DNA of 64,000 bases, taken from Pollutimonas sp035515055 (GTDB lineage Bacteria; Pseudomonadota; Gammaproteobacteria; Burkholderiales; Burkholderiaceae_B). The notes under the pieces were generated by a model that had not been told where the DNA came from, made no database searches, and saw nothing but the letters and a program-made list of their open reading frames with translations. Every line of letters begins with the position of its first letter. Within the stretch, counting starts at the first letter, position 1. Shown here piece after piece: positions 19,101 to 27,067 of the stretch. The translations under genes and the position numbers were made by a program. The DNA lies in NCBI GenBank assembly GCA_035515055.1, contig DATJBV010000031.1:1-64000 (forward strand), written 5' to 3'.

Positions 19101-20102
19101 TTCCAGCCAGTCGCCTTGCGGGTCGACCATGCGCCACCAGGCCAGGTTATCCAGCGCCGTGCCCCACAATACGGCCTTTTTGCCCCCGGCATTCATGGCT
19201 ACGTTGCCGCCGGCACAGGAGGCGTCGGCCGAGGTTGGATCCACGGCGAAGACATGACCGGCCGCCTCAGCGGCTTCGGCGATGCGCCGCGTGACGACGC
19301 CCGCGCCGGTCAGCACCGTGTGCACCGGTTCTGCGACGCCAGGCAACGGCGTTGCTTCGACGGCGCCGAGCGTGTCGAGCTTTTCGGTATTGATGACGAC
19401 GGAGCGCCAGGTAAGTGGAATGGCACCTCCGGTGTACCCGGTGCCGCCGCCGCGCGGAATGATGGTCAGCCCCAGTTCAATGGAGGCGCGCACCAGCGCG
19501 GCCATTTCATTTTCCGTGTCCGGGGTCAGAACGACGAACGGATACTCGACGCGCCAATCGGTGGCGTCGGTGACGTGAGACACCCGCGACAAGCCATCGA
19601 ACTTGATGTTGTCTTTTGCCGTAATGGGCGAGAGCAGGCGCACCACCCGTTGTCGCAATTCGCGGGTTTGGGCGAATTCATTTTGGAACTGGCTTACTGC
19701 CTGGCGGGCGGCGCCCAGCAGGCGCGCCACCTTGCTGTCGCGCATGGCGACGCTGGCGTCCCGTCGCGTGTCGATCTCGTTCAGGCGGTGTTCAAGCGCC
19801 TGTATGAGCAGTTGCTGGCGTTTGGGGTTGTCCAGCAAGTCGTCCTGCAGATACGGATTGCGCCGCACCACCCAGATGTCGCCGAGCACTTCAAACAGCA
19901 TGCGCGCCGATCGGCCCGTACGGCGCTCGTCGCGCAGTTCGGACAGCATCTGCCACGCTTCTTCGCCGAGCAGGCGCAACACGATTTCCCGGTCGGAGAA
20001 GGACGTGTAGTTGTAGGGAATTTCACGCAATCGGGGCGTGGCGGCAAGCGGCGCGCGCGCGGCAAGCAACTGACTGGCTATAGGGGCGTTCATGCCCGTC
20101 AT
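16152..20102 (-). CDS. Giant FAD-linked oxidase / Fe-S / CCG-domain dehydrogenase (DUF3683-type)
   Basis: 1316 residues. An N-terminal DUF3683-like region (about 1-160) is followed by a PCMH FAD-binding domain (IIPRGGGTGYTGGAIPL), FAD-oxidase C-terminal domain (MHAGDGNVHTNIPV, ISGEHGIGLTKYEFL), two 4Fe-4S motifs (CLRCGKCKPVC and CTVCHKCYNPCP) and two CCG cysteine-rich modules (FPGCGSERLF, CCGYPQRGNG, SCGTCYDQL, HDPCHTP, CCGESGT, SCPSCLQGM). This joins GlcD-like and GlpC/GlcF-like parts in one chain, so it probably oxidises a D-2-hydroxy acid and passes electrons to a quinone. The substrate is not shown by sequence. Confidence 0.88.
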   Translation of the reverse strand: MTGMNAPIASQLLAARAPLAATPRLREIPYNYTSFSDREIVLRLLGEEAWQMLSELRDERRTGRSARMLFEVLGDIWVVRRNPYLQDDLLDNPKRQQLLIQALEHRLNEIDTRRDASVAMRDSKVARLLGAARQAVSQFQNEFAQTRELRQRVVRLLSPITAKDNIKFDGLSRVSHVTDATDWRVEYPFVVLTPDTENEMAALVRASIELGLTIIPRGGGTGYTGGAIPLTWRSVVINTEKLDTLGAVEATPLPGVAEPVHTVLTGAGVVTRRIAEAAEAAGHVFAVDPTSADASCAGGNVAMNAGGKKAVLWGTALDNLAWWRMVDPQGDWLEVTRLDHNLGKIHDTAQARFELKWFDGKSQPGTVLLRSEILVIEGSRFRKAGLGKDVTDKFLAGLPGVQKEGCDGLITSVRWILHRMPGHTRTVCMEFFGQARDAVPSIVEVKDYLDGPGRARGALLAGLEHLDERYLRAVGYATKSKRGGLPKMVLIGDIVGDDADAVAIAASEVVRIANGRHGEGFVAVSPEARKKFWLDRGRTAAIARHTNAFKINEDVVIPLNRMGEYTDAIERINIELSTRNKLRLLDALDAFLNGDLPVGKTQDHDDADHTREKILATRTQDAIAAIDAARQRWTWLLQNLDAPLADSLPSLNTIGLEALAPVMAERLAQQPDAKVFDVVQDRTIRISWKVEVRALMERYFAGADCAAVLAELQAIHDRVLKSRVFVALHMHAGDGNVHTNIPVNSDDYEMLREANEAVARIMRIARELDGVISGEHGIGLTKYEFLTAEELEPFQDYKRRIDPDGRFNKGKLMPGADLRHAWTPSFNLLGHESLIMQRSEIGSISNAIKDCLRCGKCKPVCATHVPRANLLYSPRNKILATSLLIEAFLYEEQTRRGVSLKHWEEFEDVADHCTVCHKCYNPCPVDIDFGDVSMEMRSLLRGMGKKSFNAGTTAAMFFLNAKEPRVINATRTAMIQVGYAAQRVAHDVLAAPARKQVAAPPATLGKAPIREQVIHFINKKMPGNLPKQTARKLLDIEDADYVPIIRNPTGTTSESEAVFYFPGCGSERLFSQVGLATQAMLWHAGVQTVLPPGYLCCGYPQRGNGMTDKAEKIITDNRVLFHRMATTLNYLDIKTVVVSCGTCYDQLAGYEFEKIFPGCRLIDIHEYLLEKGIQINGIEGVRYMYHDPCHTPMKLQEPMKTVKALVGDTAIKTDRCCGESGTLAVSRPDISTQIRFRKQEELAKNTATIRADGFDGEVKMLTSCPSCLQGMARYEGDTGMKADYIVVEMARHILGNDWMQNYVRDANAGGIERVLV

Positions 20103-20138
20103 TTTAATCCAGAACCGCGACGCTGGCCTTGCGCCGAT

Positions 20139-20660
20139 CTAGTAGGCGCCAGGGAAGAACCACAGCAGGGCGCCCGTCATGACTGCGTAGCGCAGGAACT
20201 TGCCGATGGCCATATAGGCGACGCTGGGCCAAAAAGGCAGGCGCAGCCATCCGGCCACGATGCACAAAGGGTCGCCGATAAAGGGCAGGAAGGAAAAGAA
20301 CAGGGCGGGTGGGCCCAGGCGATGCAGCCAATAGCTCACGTAGTCGTGCCATCGGCCGCCGGCTTTTTTATGGGTTTTTTCGGGATGTTTTTCGCGCCAG
20401 CGCTCGTAGGCTTTTTCGGCGCCCAGGCCCATGGCGTAGCTGATGGCGCCCCCGATGGTGTTGCCGGCGGTGGCGACGAGCACGGCGGGCCAGAACATGT
20501 CGGGCGCCATCTTGATATAGCCGAAGACGGCGGGCTCCGAACCCATGGGAAGTATGGTGGCCGATACCAGGCTGACGAAGAAAATGGCGCTCAGGCCCAC
20601 GCTGGGCAGGGCCAGAGTAAGTAGGAGCCAATGTATCGTCGAGTTCAGCCATGCTTCCAT
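20139..20660 (-). CDS. YqaA-family membrane protein (SNARE-associated/VTT)
   Basis: 173 residues with about four membrane segments. Family features include ILPMGSEPAVFGYI, AGNTIGGAISYAMG and FLPFIGDPLCIVAGWLRLPFWPSV. It is related to DedA proteins; the function is not established. It lies 36 bp upstream of the giant dehydrogenase and diverges from ilvA. Confidence 0.82.
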   Translation of the reverse strand: MEAWLNSTIHWLLLTLALPSVGLSAIFFVSLVSATILPMGSEPAVFGYIKMAPDMFWPAVLVATAGNTIGGAISYAMGLGAEKAYERWREKHPEKTHKKAGGRWHDYVSYWLHRLGPPALFFSFLPFIGDPLCIVAGWLRLPFWPSVAYMAIGKFLRYAVMTGALLWFFPGAY

Positions 20661-20737
20661 AGCGGGCTAGTGTATCGCGCCGCACCCCTATGGTATTCTG
20701 GCCGAACACTTTTTCTTACCTCTTTTCCTTCCCCTAC

Positions 20738-22246
20738 ATGTCAATAGATTATTTAAAACGTATCCTCACCTCGAAGGTTTACGACGTTGCCGTCGAGTCC
20801 CCATTGGAATTTGCTCCTCAGATTTCGGCTCGAATCGGCAACAATATTCTATTGAAGCGGGAAGATACTCAGGCGGTATTCAGCTTCAAGCTGCGCGGCG
20901 CGTACAACAAAATGGCCAATCTCAGCGCCGCCGAGCTCAAGCGCGGCGTCATCGCCGCATCGGCCGGCAATCATGCCCAAGGCGTGGCGTTGTCCGCCAG
21001 CCGGCTGGGATGCCGGGCGGTCATTGTCATGCCCGTGACCACGCCCCAAATGAAGATCGACGCCGTGCGCAATTTTGGCGGCGAGGTGGTGTTGATGGGC
21101 GACAGCTTTTCCGACGCATACGACCATGCCATGGAATTGCAGAAGAAAGACAAGCTGGTCTTTGTCCATCCGTTCGACGACCCTGACGTGATCGCCGGCC
21201 AGGGCACCATCGGCATGGAAATCCTGCGCCAGCACCCGGGCCCGATCGACGCCATCTTTGTCGCCATCGGCGGGGGCGGCCTGATTTCAGGCATTGCCAC
21301 GTATGTGAAGCAGCTGCGCCCTGAAATCAAGATCATCGGTGTGCAAACCGAAGACTCCGACGCGATGGTGCGCAGCATCAAGGCGGGGCGTCGCGTCACG
21401 CTCAACGACGTCGGCCTTTTTTCCGACGGCACGGCGGTAAAGCTGGTGGGCGCCGAGACCTTCCGCCTCACCCACAAGTACGTGGATGACTTCGTGCTGG
21501 TCGACACCGACGCCATTTGCGCGGGCATCAAAGACGTATTCCAGGATACGCGCGTGGTACTGGAGCCGGCCGGCGCCCTTGCGCTGGCCGGCGCCAAGCG
21601 CTATGCCGCCGAGCATAAGTGGAAAGGCAAGAATATTGTGGTCGTCACCTGCGGCGCCAATATGAATTTCGACCGCCTGCGCTTCGTGGCCGAGCGGGCC
21701 GACGTGGGCGAAGCGCGCGAGGCCGTGTTCGCGCTTACTCTGCCCGAAAAACGCGGCAGCTTCCTGCGCTTGTGCGAGGCGCTGGGCGATCGCGCCGTCA
21801 CTGAATTCAATTACCGGATATCCGACGCGGAACAGGCTCACGTATTCGTCGGCCTGCAAATCAGTTCCGCGGCCGAGCCCGAGAAACTTGCGGCGCGCTT
21901 TCGCAAGAAGGGCTTCCCCACGCTTGACTTGACGGGCAACGAATTGGCCAAGACGCATTTGCGCTATATGGTCGGCGGTCGTTCAACGCTGGCGGAACAC
22001 GAGATGCTGTTCCGCTTCGAATTTCCGGAACGACCGGGCGCCCTGATGAAGTTTCTTGGCGAAATGAATCCCAACTGGAACATCAGCCTTTTCCATTATC
22101 GCAATCAGGGCGACGATTACGGTCGCATCCTGGTGGGTATACAGGTGCCCCCGTCCGACAAGAAGGCATTCAAGGCTTTCCTGGACGAACTGGGTTATCC
22201 GTACTGGAATGAATCTGAAAATCCCGCCTACCAGCTGTTCCTCTAG
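20738..22246 (+). CDS. ilvA: Biosynthetic threonine ammonia-lyase IlvA
   Basis: 502 residues. The PLP-fold type II catalytic domain has the Schiff-base Lys in AVFSFKLRGAYNKM and GGGGLISG. Two ACT-like regulatory domains follow from about residue 335 (PEKRGSFLRLCEALG and PERPGALMKFLGEMN). It makes 2-oxobutanoate for isoleucine and is usually feedback-inhibited. ATG at 20738 (MSIDYLKRI) is chosen over an upstream in-frame codon. Its 3' end overlaps the next gene by 38 bp. Confidence 0.95.
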   Translation: MSIDYLKRILTSKVYDVAVESPLEFAPQISARIGNNILLKREDTQAVFSFKLRGAYNKMANLSAAELKRGVIAASAGNHAQGVALSASRLGCRAVIVMPVTTPQMKIDAVRNFGGEVVLMGDSFSDAYDHAMELQKKDKLVFVHPFDDPDVIAGQGTIGMEILRQHPGPIDAIFVAIGGGGLISGIATYVKQLRPEIKIIGVQTEDSDAMVRSIKAGRRVTLNDVGLFSDGTAVKLVGAETFRLTHKYVDDFVLVDTDAICAGIKDVFQDTRVVLEPAGALALAGAKRYAAEHKWKGKNIVVVTCGANMNFDRLRFVAERADVGEAREAVFALTLPEKRGSFLRLCEALGDRAVTEFNYRISDAEQAHVFVGLQISSAAEPEKLAARFRKKGFPTLDLTGNELAKTHLRYMVGGRSTLAEHEMLFRFEFPERPGALMKFLGEMNPNWNISLFHYRNQGDDYGRILVGIQVPPSDKKAFKAFLDELGYPYWNESENPAYQLFL

Positions 22247-23789
22247 CGCGGCGGAAAGTTCCGCGCCTGGCGTGGACGCTTACCAGCCGCGGTTGGGGCT
22301 GGAGATGGAGATGGCGGTGGCGCACGCCGTTACCGGCGCCAGTCTGCCGGTGCGTGCCTATTTCGACGCCCTCGAACGGATCAAGCTGGCCCGAGGCGTG
22401 ACGTGTGAACGTGTGGCCATTGGCGCAAGCCCGATCGGCCTGCGTACGCCCGACGCCGACTGCGGTCTGGACAACGGCTACAACCTGCTGGAAACCGCAC
22501 TGGCCCCCGTGCGCGGCGGCGCCGGCGGCCTGGACCGCCTGGCGGCCCTGGCCCACCAAGAGTTGGCCGATACCCTGGACGCCTTGCGTGATGACGGCGC
22601 CTGCGTGCTGAATGTGTCGCAGCACCCCGACTGCCCGACCGATGCGTCATGGTACGAACGCGTTCGCGTGGCGCGGCCCATCTACCGGGAACTCGTGGAT
22701 TACCGTGGCTGGCATCATTGGCTCGGGATGGACGCCAAGGCGCAGAACGGCGCCAACACTTCTGTGCCCGTCGACCATGCCGCGTTGGCGTTGAATGTGA
22801 TGATCGGACTGGCTGGCGCCCACATTGCGCTTTTCGCCAATAGTCCCCTGGAGGCCGGATGCGTGACCGGCCTGAAGGAAACACGCTTGACCTTGTGGCC
22901 GCGTGTGTTCGGGCCGGCCAACTTTCCAGGCGATGCCATCTTGGAGCAATACCCGCAACGCCCGTTTCATGACCTTGGCGACTACTTCCGCTGGATGTTC
23001 CAGGCGGGAACGGTGACGCGCAGTCTTCCGCTATCGCAACGCTACGACTACAAGTCGGCGCCCACCGTCATCCTGGACGGGGATCCCTGCCTGCTGTCCT
23101 TCCTGCAGGCGGCCCGATGGCGGGGGCGGCGCACCGATACGGGCGAAGAGGTCGTGCTGCAGCCGCATGCGATGCACTTCGAGCACTCCCAGATCGCCCA
23201 GTTCCTGGATGCGCGCTTTCGGTATCGTCTTGACGCCCTGCCCGGCTTGCCGGCGCTTATGCGGGCCTGGCGGCGCGACGGCGGGCTGGAAGAATTATTC
23301 GCATCTTGCGGGGTCGATGGGTATATAGAGGGACGGGCGCCTGGCGCGGGCTTCGCCGATGCCTGCCTGCTTAGTGAAGGCGGCGAGGCGGCGGCGCGCA
23401 GCCGGCTGACTGCGCCCACCGCATTGCAGGCCGGCCTGCTTGCCAACCTTGGCGCCGCATGGCAGCTAATACAGGACCGGGGCTGGCAGACCTTGGGCGA
23501 ACTGCGCCAGGCGGCCATCCGGCACGGCATTGCGCACGACGGTGTGCGCGCATTGTGTGCCGATGTCTTGGCCGTGGCGCGTGCCGGCCTGACGGTGCAA
23601 GAGCGGCGGTGGCTGGACTATCCAGACTATGTGCTGGAATCGGGACGGACGGCGGCGGACCATTTGCTGGACACGTGGAATACGGCCGGAACCGCCGCCG
23701 GCAGGCTGGCGGCATTGCCGCCGCGCCATGCCGCGCTGCATCCCGACGACTACCGCGGTTTGGTGCCGCCGGCGGCGAGCGGCGCCTAG
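22209..23789 (+). CDS. Glutamate-cysteine ligase-like protein, GCS2 family
   Basis: 526 residues. GCS2-type motifs are GLEMEMAVAHAV near the start, GYNLLETALAPV, the central HHWLGMDAKAQNGANTSVPV and ANSPLEAG. The family forms gamma-glutamylcysteine or related amides. The substrate is inferred from family only. The ATG lies inside ilvA, 38 bp before its stop, with no strong Shine-Dalgarno, so translation may be coupled. It converges with the next gene, with 1 bp between stops. Confidence 0.75.
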   Translation: MNLKIPPTSCSSSAAESSAPGVDAYQPRLGLEMEMAVAHAVTGASLPVRAYFDALERIKLARGVTCERVAIGASPIGLRTPDADCGLDNGYNLLETALAPVRGGAGGLDRLAALAHQELADTLDALRDDGACVLNVSQHPDCPTDASWYERVRVARPIYRELVDYRGWHHWLGMDAKAQNGANTSVPVDHAALALNVMIGLAGAHIALFANSPLEAGCVTGLKETRLTLWPRVFGPANFPGDAILEQYPQRPFHDLGDYFRWMFQAGTVTRSLPLSQRYDYKSAPTVILDGDPCLLSFLQAARWRGRRTDTGEEVVLQPHAMHFEHSQIAQFLDARFRYRLDALPGLPALMRAWRRDGGLEELFASCGVDGYIEGRAPGAGFADACLLSEGGEAAARSRLTAPTALQAGLLANLGAAWQLIQDRGWQTLGELRQAAIRHGIAHDGVRALCADVLAVARAGLTVQERRWLDYPDYVLESGRTAADHLLDTWNTAGTAAGRLAALPPRHAALHPDDYRGLVPPAASGA

Positions 23790-23790
23790 C

Positions 23791-24966
23791 TTACCGCCAG
23801 GGAGCCGATTCGTATACTTCATCGGCCGCCAGCAAAATATCGACCGGCGGGTCGAAACCGATACGGCGGGCGGTGGCCAGATTCAAGGCGATTTTTGGGG
23901 GGTCTATCCATAACTGGCTAAGCTGGCGCGGTTTGGCGCCATGAAAGACGCGGGCGATGGTCTCGGCATGGAAAAGCCCCACATACGATAAATCGGCTTG
24001 CGCCAGGCTTAGCAAGATGCCCTCGCGGACATCGCGCGAACCAGCCATGGAAAAGCTGGGCACCTTGGCGTGGGCAAGGCTTGCCGCGATCGTGCCGATG
24101 GAATCCTTGGTGACGCCGCGATGGGTGGTGACATACACGCCGCCGACATGCGCATTTGCCAGTTTCTCGTAGCATGCCAGTGCGTTCCGCGTGGCCGCCT
24201 CCGTGCTTACGCTACTCGAGACAGCGTGGCAGTGCTCGACTGTGAAGCCCAATTCGCGGCCGACCTGCTCGACGGCCGGTACAGCCGCATAGGTGCGCCC
24301 TTCGTGGCTGTCTTCATAGACAATGCCCAGCGTCTTGAAGGGCACGATTTCGCGGAAGAGGCGCACCTGGCGCTCATAGCGTTCGGGCTCGATGCGGGCA
24401 TGGAGATTATCGCGCCCGCTGTCTTGCGCGCTGTCGGAAATGCCGGCGGCCACCGGGTCGCTGGTGGAACCGACGATCGTCGGAACCATGGGGCCCAAGG
24501 CACGCATATCTTGTCCGGCCCAGGTGCCCATGGCAATCATCAAGTCGATATCGCGGCGATCGTTCAGGCGCCGCGCAATGGCTTCGCGCATGGGCGCCCG
24601 CTGGGCGGCGTCGAAATTTCCCGGCTGCCAGTAGGCGTCGGGAACGAACTCCAGGGTGGTGCTTTCCGTGTGTTTCGCGAGCCAGTTCCAGAGGTCTTTT
24701 CCGCCGAGTCCTTCCGGCCTGGGCTGCGGCATGCGCAGCCAGCCCAGGCTTTGCAATCCGTCGACGATTTCAGCCAGGGTGAGCGGGTAGTCGTTGTAGT
24801 CGCCGCTTTCCACGTACCCAAGGCGCCAGCGGGCGCCGTCGGGCTTCGCGATGGGTTCCGTGGGGAACACGGCGGCGGTCGCCGTCCCGTGCGCCTGCGC
24901 GCGCGCCGCCGGTGCGGGGGCTAGCGACCCGGCGACGCACAAGAGCAGAATGAAGAAGCGCATCAT
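23791..24966 (-). CDS. ABC-type substrate-binding protein (ABC_sub_bind family)
   Basis: 391 residues with a signal peptide (cleavage near AARAQ, residue 24) and a periplasmic binding fold resembling PF04392 proteins: WRLGYVESGDYNDYP, VPTIVGSTSDPVAAGI and FKTLGIVYEDSHEGRTY. No permease or ATPase gene is nearby. Instead its start overlaps the stop of the upstream SpoIIE-type phosphatase by 4 bp. This suggests it captures a ligand for that membrane sensor and does not feed a transporter; that is inference. Confidence 0.8.
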   Translation of the reverse strand: MMRFFILLLCVAGSLAPAPAARAQAHGTATAAVFPTEPIAKPDGARWRLGYVESGDYNDYPLTLAEIVDGLQSLGWLRMPQPRPEGLGGKDLWNWLAKHTESTTLEFVPDAYWQPGNFDAAQRAPMREAIARRLNDRRDIDLMIAMGTWAGQDMRALGPMVPTIVGSTSDPVAAGISDSAQDSGRDNLHARIEPERYERQVRLFREIVPFKTLGIVYEDSHEGRTYAAVPAVEQVGRELGFTVEHCHAVSSSVSTEAATRNALACYEKLANAHVGGVYVTTHRGVTKDSIGTIAASLAHAKVPSFSMAGSRDVREGILLSLAQADLSYVGLFHAETIARVFHGAKPRQLSQLWIDPPKIALNLATARRIGFDPPVDILLAADEVYESAPWR

Positions 24967-26984
24967 GGCGTAATCCTTTTTGCGGCGATCAGCGTGATGT
25001 CGTCTGACTGCTCGGTTTGTTGAACGAAGCTCCCCACATCTTCCAGCAGTGCGGCACTTACGTCGGCGGCCGGCAGGCCATGCAGGCGCGCCAGGCAGGC
25101 AAATAGGCGATGCTCGCCGTATTGCGTGCCGTCGGGGCCTACCGCCTCGGTGATGCCGTCGGTGTAGCCCAATAGCGTTTCACCCGGCAGCAGTTGCGTG
25201 GAGAACTTGCGGTAGGGCAGGTCTTCCTGAACGCCGCAGGCCGGGCCGCTGCGGCCCTCGAGCAAGCGCAGCTGGCCATCGGCCTCGAGCACGCAAGGCG
25301 GCGGATGCCCGCCGTTGGCCCATTCAAGCAAGCCCGTGTGCAGGTCGAGCACCCCCACCACGAGTGTGACGAACATCACATTGGGGTTGTTTTCCGAGAG
25401 GCGGTTATTGACGCGCTCCATGAGGAGCGCCGGATCGGTTTCATCTTCGGCGCCGGCGCGTATCAGGGTGCGCGTGACGGCCATGAACAAGGCCGCCGGC
25501 ACGCCCTTGTCGGACACATCGCCAATGGCGAAGCACAACCGGCCGTCGGGCAGCACGAAATAGTCGTAGAGATCGCCGCCCACTTCCTTGGCCGGGATCA
25601 TGGTGGCGTACAAGTCGATCTGGCGCAGCACCTGGCCTGTCAGCGCGATGGGCAGCAGGCCCATTTGTATGTCGCGCGCAATGTTCAGTTCGCCCTCGTA
25701 GCGCTCGCGGGTCGACGTCTCGCGCACCAGGCTGGCGACTTTTTCGCGCAATTGCCGGTCCATGTGGATGAATGTGGCGGCCAGTCTGCCCACTTCGTCG
25801 GGCCGCTGCCGCGGAAGCTGCGCGATGTGGCCTGGAATGGGCGAAGCGCTGGCAAGGTCTTGCTCGGGAAGCGCGCGGGCGAAATCGGCGAGTTGCTGCA
25901 GCGGGCGTGTGAGGCGCGCCGACAAGGCCCACGCCACGCCAAGTGCAACGGCCAGTACAAGCAGGAAAATCCATGCAAGACGGTCGCGCAGGTCGGTGGC
26001 GGCGCGCGTCAGGTCCGCGTCCGGGACGGCGGCCACGATGGTCCATCCCAAGGGCTTGAAGTGAGCCGAACTGATTTGCCAGGGTCCGTCGTCGTCGGCC
26101 GGGTCAAAGCGTGCCGTAGCGATCTCGCCGTTGGCGGGCGTCTGTTCAAGCAGGTGGCGCAAGCTTAGCTGGGTGGCGCCGTCGCGGGCATCGAGCAGGC
26201 CTGTGCGTGCCTCGGGAAGCGCCGACACCAGGCTCCCGTCGTCGGCCAGGATGAAGGCAAAGCCCGATTCGGCCAGCCGCAACGGGGTCAGGACGTCGGC
26301 AATGGAGGTTTCCATCTCTTTGCGGCGCTTCTCGAATTGATGGACGACGGCGCGGGCGTCGTCGGTGAGCGCAAAGGTCCAATCCCAGGGCTGGAAATAG
26401 CCGAAGTAGGCGTAGCGCAGTTCTGTCTGGCCGACGGCGCCGGGCACAGGCCAGCGGTAAATGGCGAAGCTTTGTCCGGTGGTGCGCGCTTCCTGATATG
26501 ACGATGCGGCCAGGTCATTGCCCTTGAAGTCCTTGATGGCCGATAAATTCATGCCCAGCATGCCCGGCCTGCCGCTGGCGATCGCGATGAGGTCGCGATT
26601 GAAGACGAAGCCGTATCGTTCGTCGGTTGGGGCCAGTCGATTGATCCAGGCGAGTGCCAGTTCCTGCGCCCTGAGCATCCCGAGTTCACCGCTCTGCGCC
26701 TGTTCCTCGTACATCGTGAGGACGGAGTGCACGGTGCCGCCCATTTGCACGAGCTGATCCCGGCGCGAGCGAACCGTGGATATCTTGTCGGTCAACAAGC
26801 CGCCCCATCGGGCTTCGCTATCCTGCACGAGCAGGTTCAGCACGTTGCGTACGGCAATCTTCTGACTGGCCACGACAGTGCTGGTCACGTCGCGCTGCGT
26901 AACGAGCATGACCGCGACAGCGCCAAGGAAAAGCGTGAGGCCGACCAGAAGGAAGATTTTGCTGCGCAGCGACGTTAACCGCAT
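24963..26984 (-). CDS. Membrane sensor with HAMP and SpoIIE/PP2C phosphatase domain
   Basis: 673 residues. A membrane helix (about 9-29), a ~300-residue periplasmic Cache-like sensor, a second helix (about 338-360), a HAMP segment (RLTRPLQQLADFARALPEQDL) and a C-terminal PP2C domain with IPAKEVGGDLYDYF, IGDVSDKGVPAALFM, GYTDGITEA and QSDDITLIAAK are all visible. The metal-binding Asp residues are intact. The expected role is dephosphorylation of a phospho-STAS protein, as for RsbU or BtrU. ATG at 26984 is preferred to an in-frame TTG at 27029. It is divergent from the sensor-MFS gene. Confidence 0.88.
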   Translation of the reverse strand: MRLTSLRSKIFLLVGLTLFLGAVAVMLVTQRDVTSTVVASQKIAVRNVLNLLVQDSEARWGGLLTDKISTVRSRRDQLVQMGGTVHSVLTMYEEQAQSGELGMLRAQELALAWINRLAPTDERYGFVFNRDLIAIASGRPGMLGMNLSAIKDFKGNDLAASSYQEARTTGQSFAIYRWPVPGAVGQTELRYAYFGYFQPWDWTFALTDDARAVVHQFEKRRKEMETSIADVLTPLRLAESGFAFILADDGSLVSALPEARTGLLDARDGATQLSLRHLLEQTPANGEIATARFDPADDDGPWQISSAHFKPLGWTIVAAVPDADLTRAATDLRDRLAWIFLLVLAVALGVAWALSARLTRPLQQLADFARALPEQDLASASPIPGHIAQLPRQRPDEVGRLAATFIHMDRQLREKVASLVRETSTRERYEGELNIARDIQMGLLPIALTGQVLRQIDLYATMIPAKEVGGDLYDYFVLPDGRLCFAIGDVSDKGVPAALFMAVTRTLIRAGAEDETDPALLMERVNNRLSENNPNVMFVTLVVGVLDLHTGLLEWANGGHPPPCVLEADGQLRLLEGRSGPACGVQEDLPYRKFSTQLLPGETLLGYTDGITEAVGPDGTQYGEHRLFACLARLHGLPAADVSAALLEDVGSFVQQTEQSDDITLIAAKRITP

Positions 26985-27067
26985 AAGTGGGATGCTCGCG
27001 AGGCGAAGTGAGGTGCCGGACGGGCACAAGCATAATTTGAAGCCAATTGTAAATTACTATTCCAGAT

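Noticed and set aside
18897..20624. 575-residue open frame opposite the dehydrogenase and yqaA
   Set aside because: It spans two real genes on the other strand, with His/Gly/Arg-rich composition typical of shadows.
23791..24966. A complete ABC importer
   Set aside because: Only the substrate-binding component is present; neither permease nor ATPase is encoded nearby.
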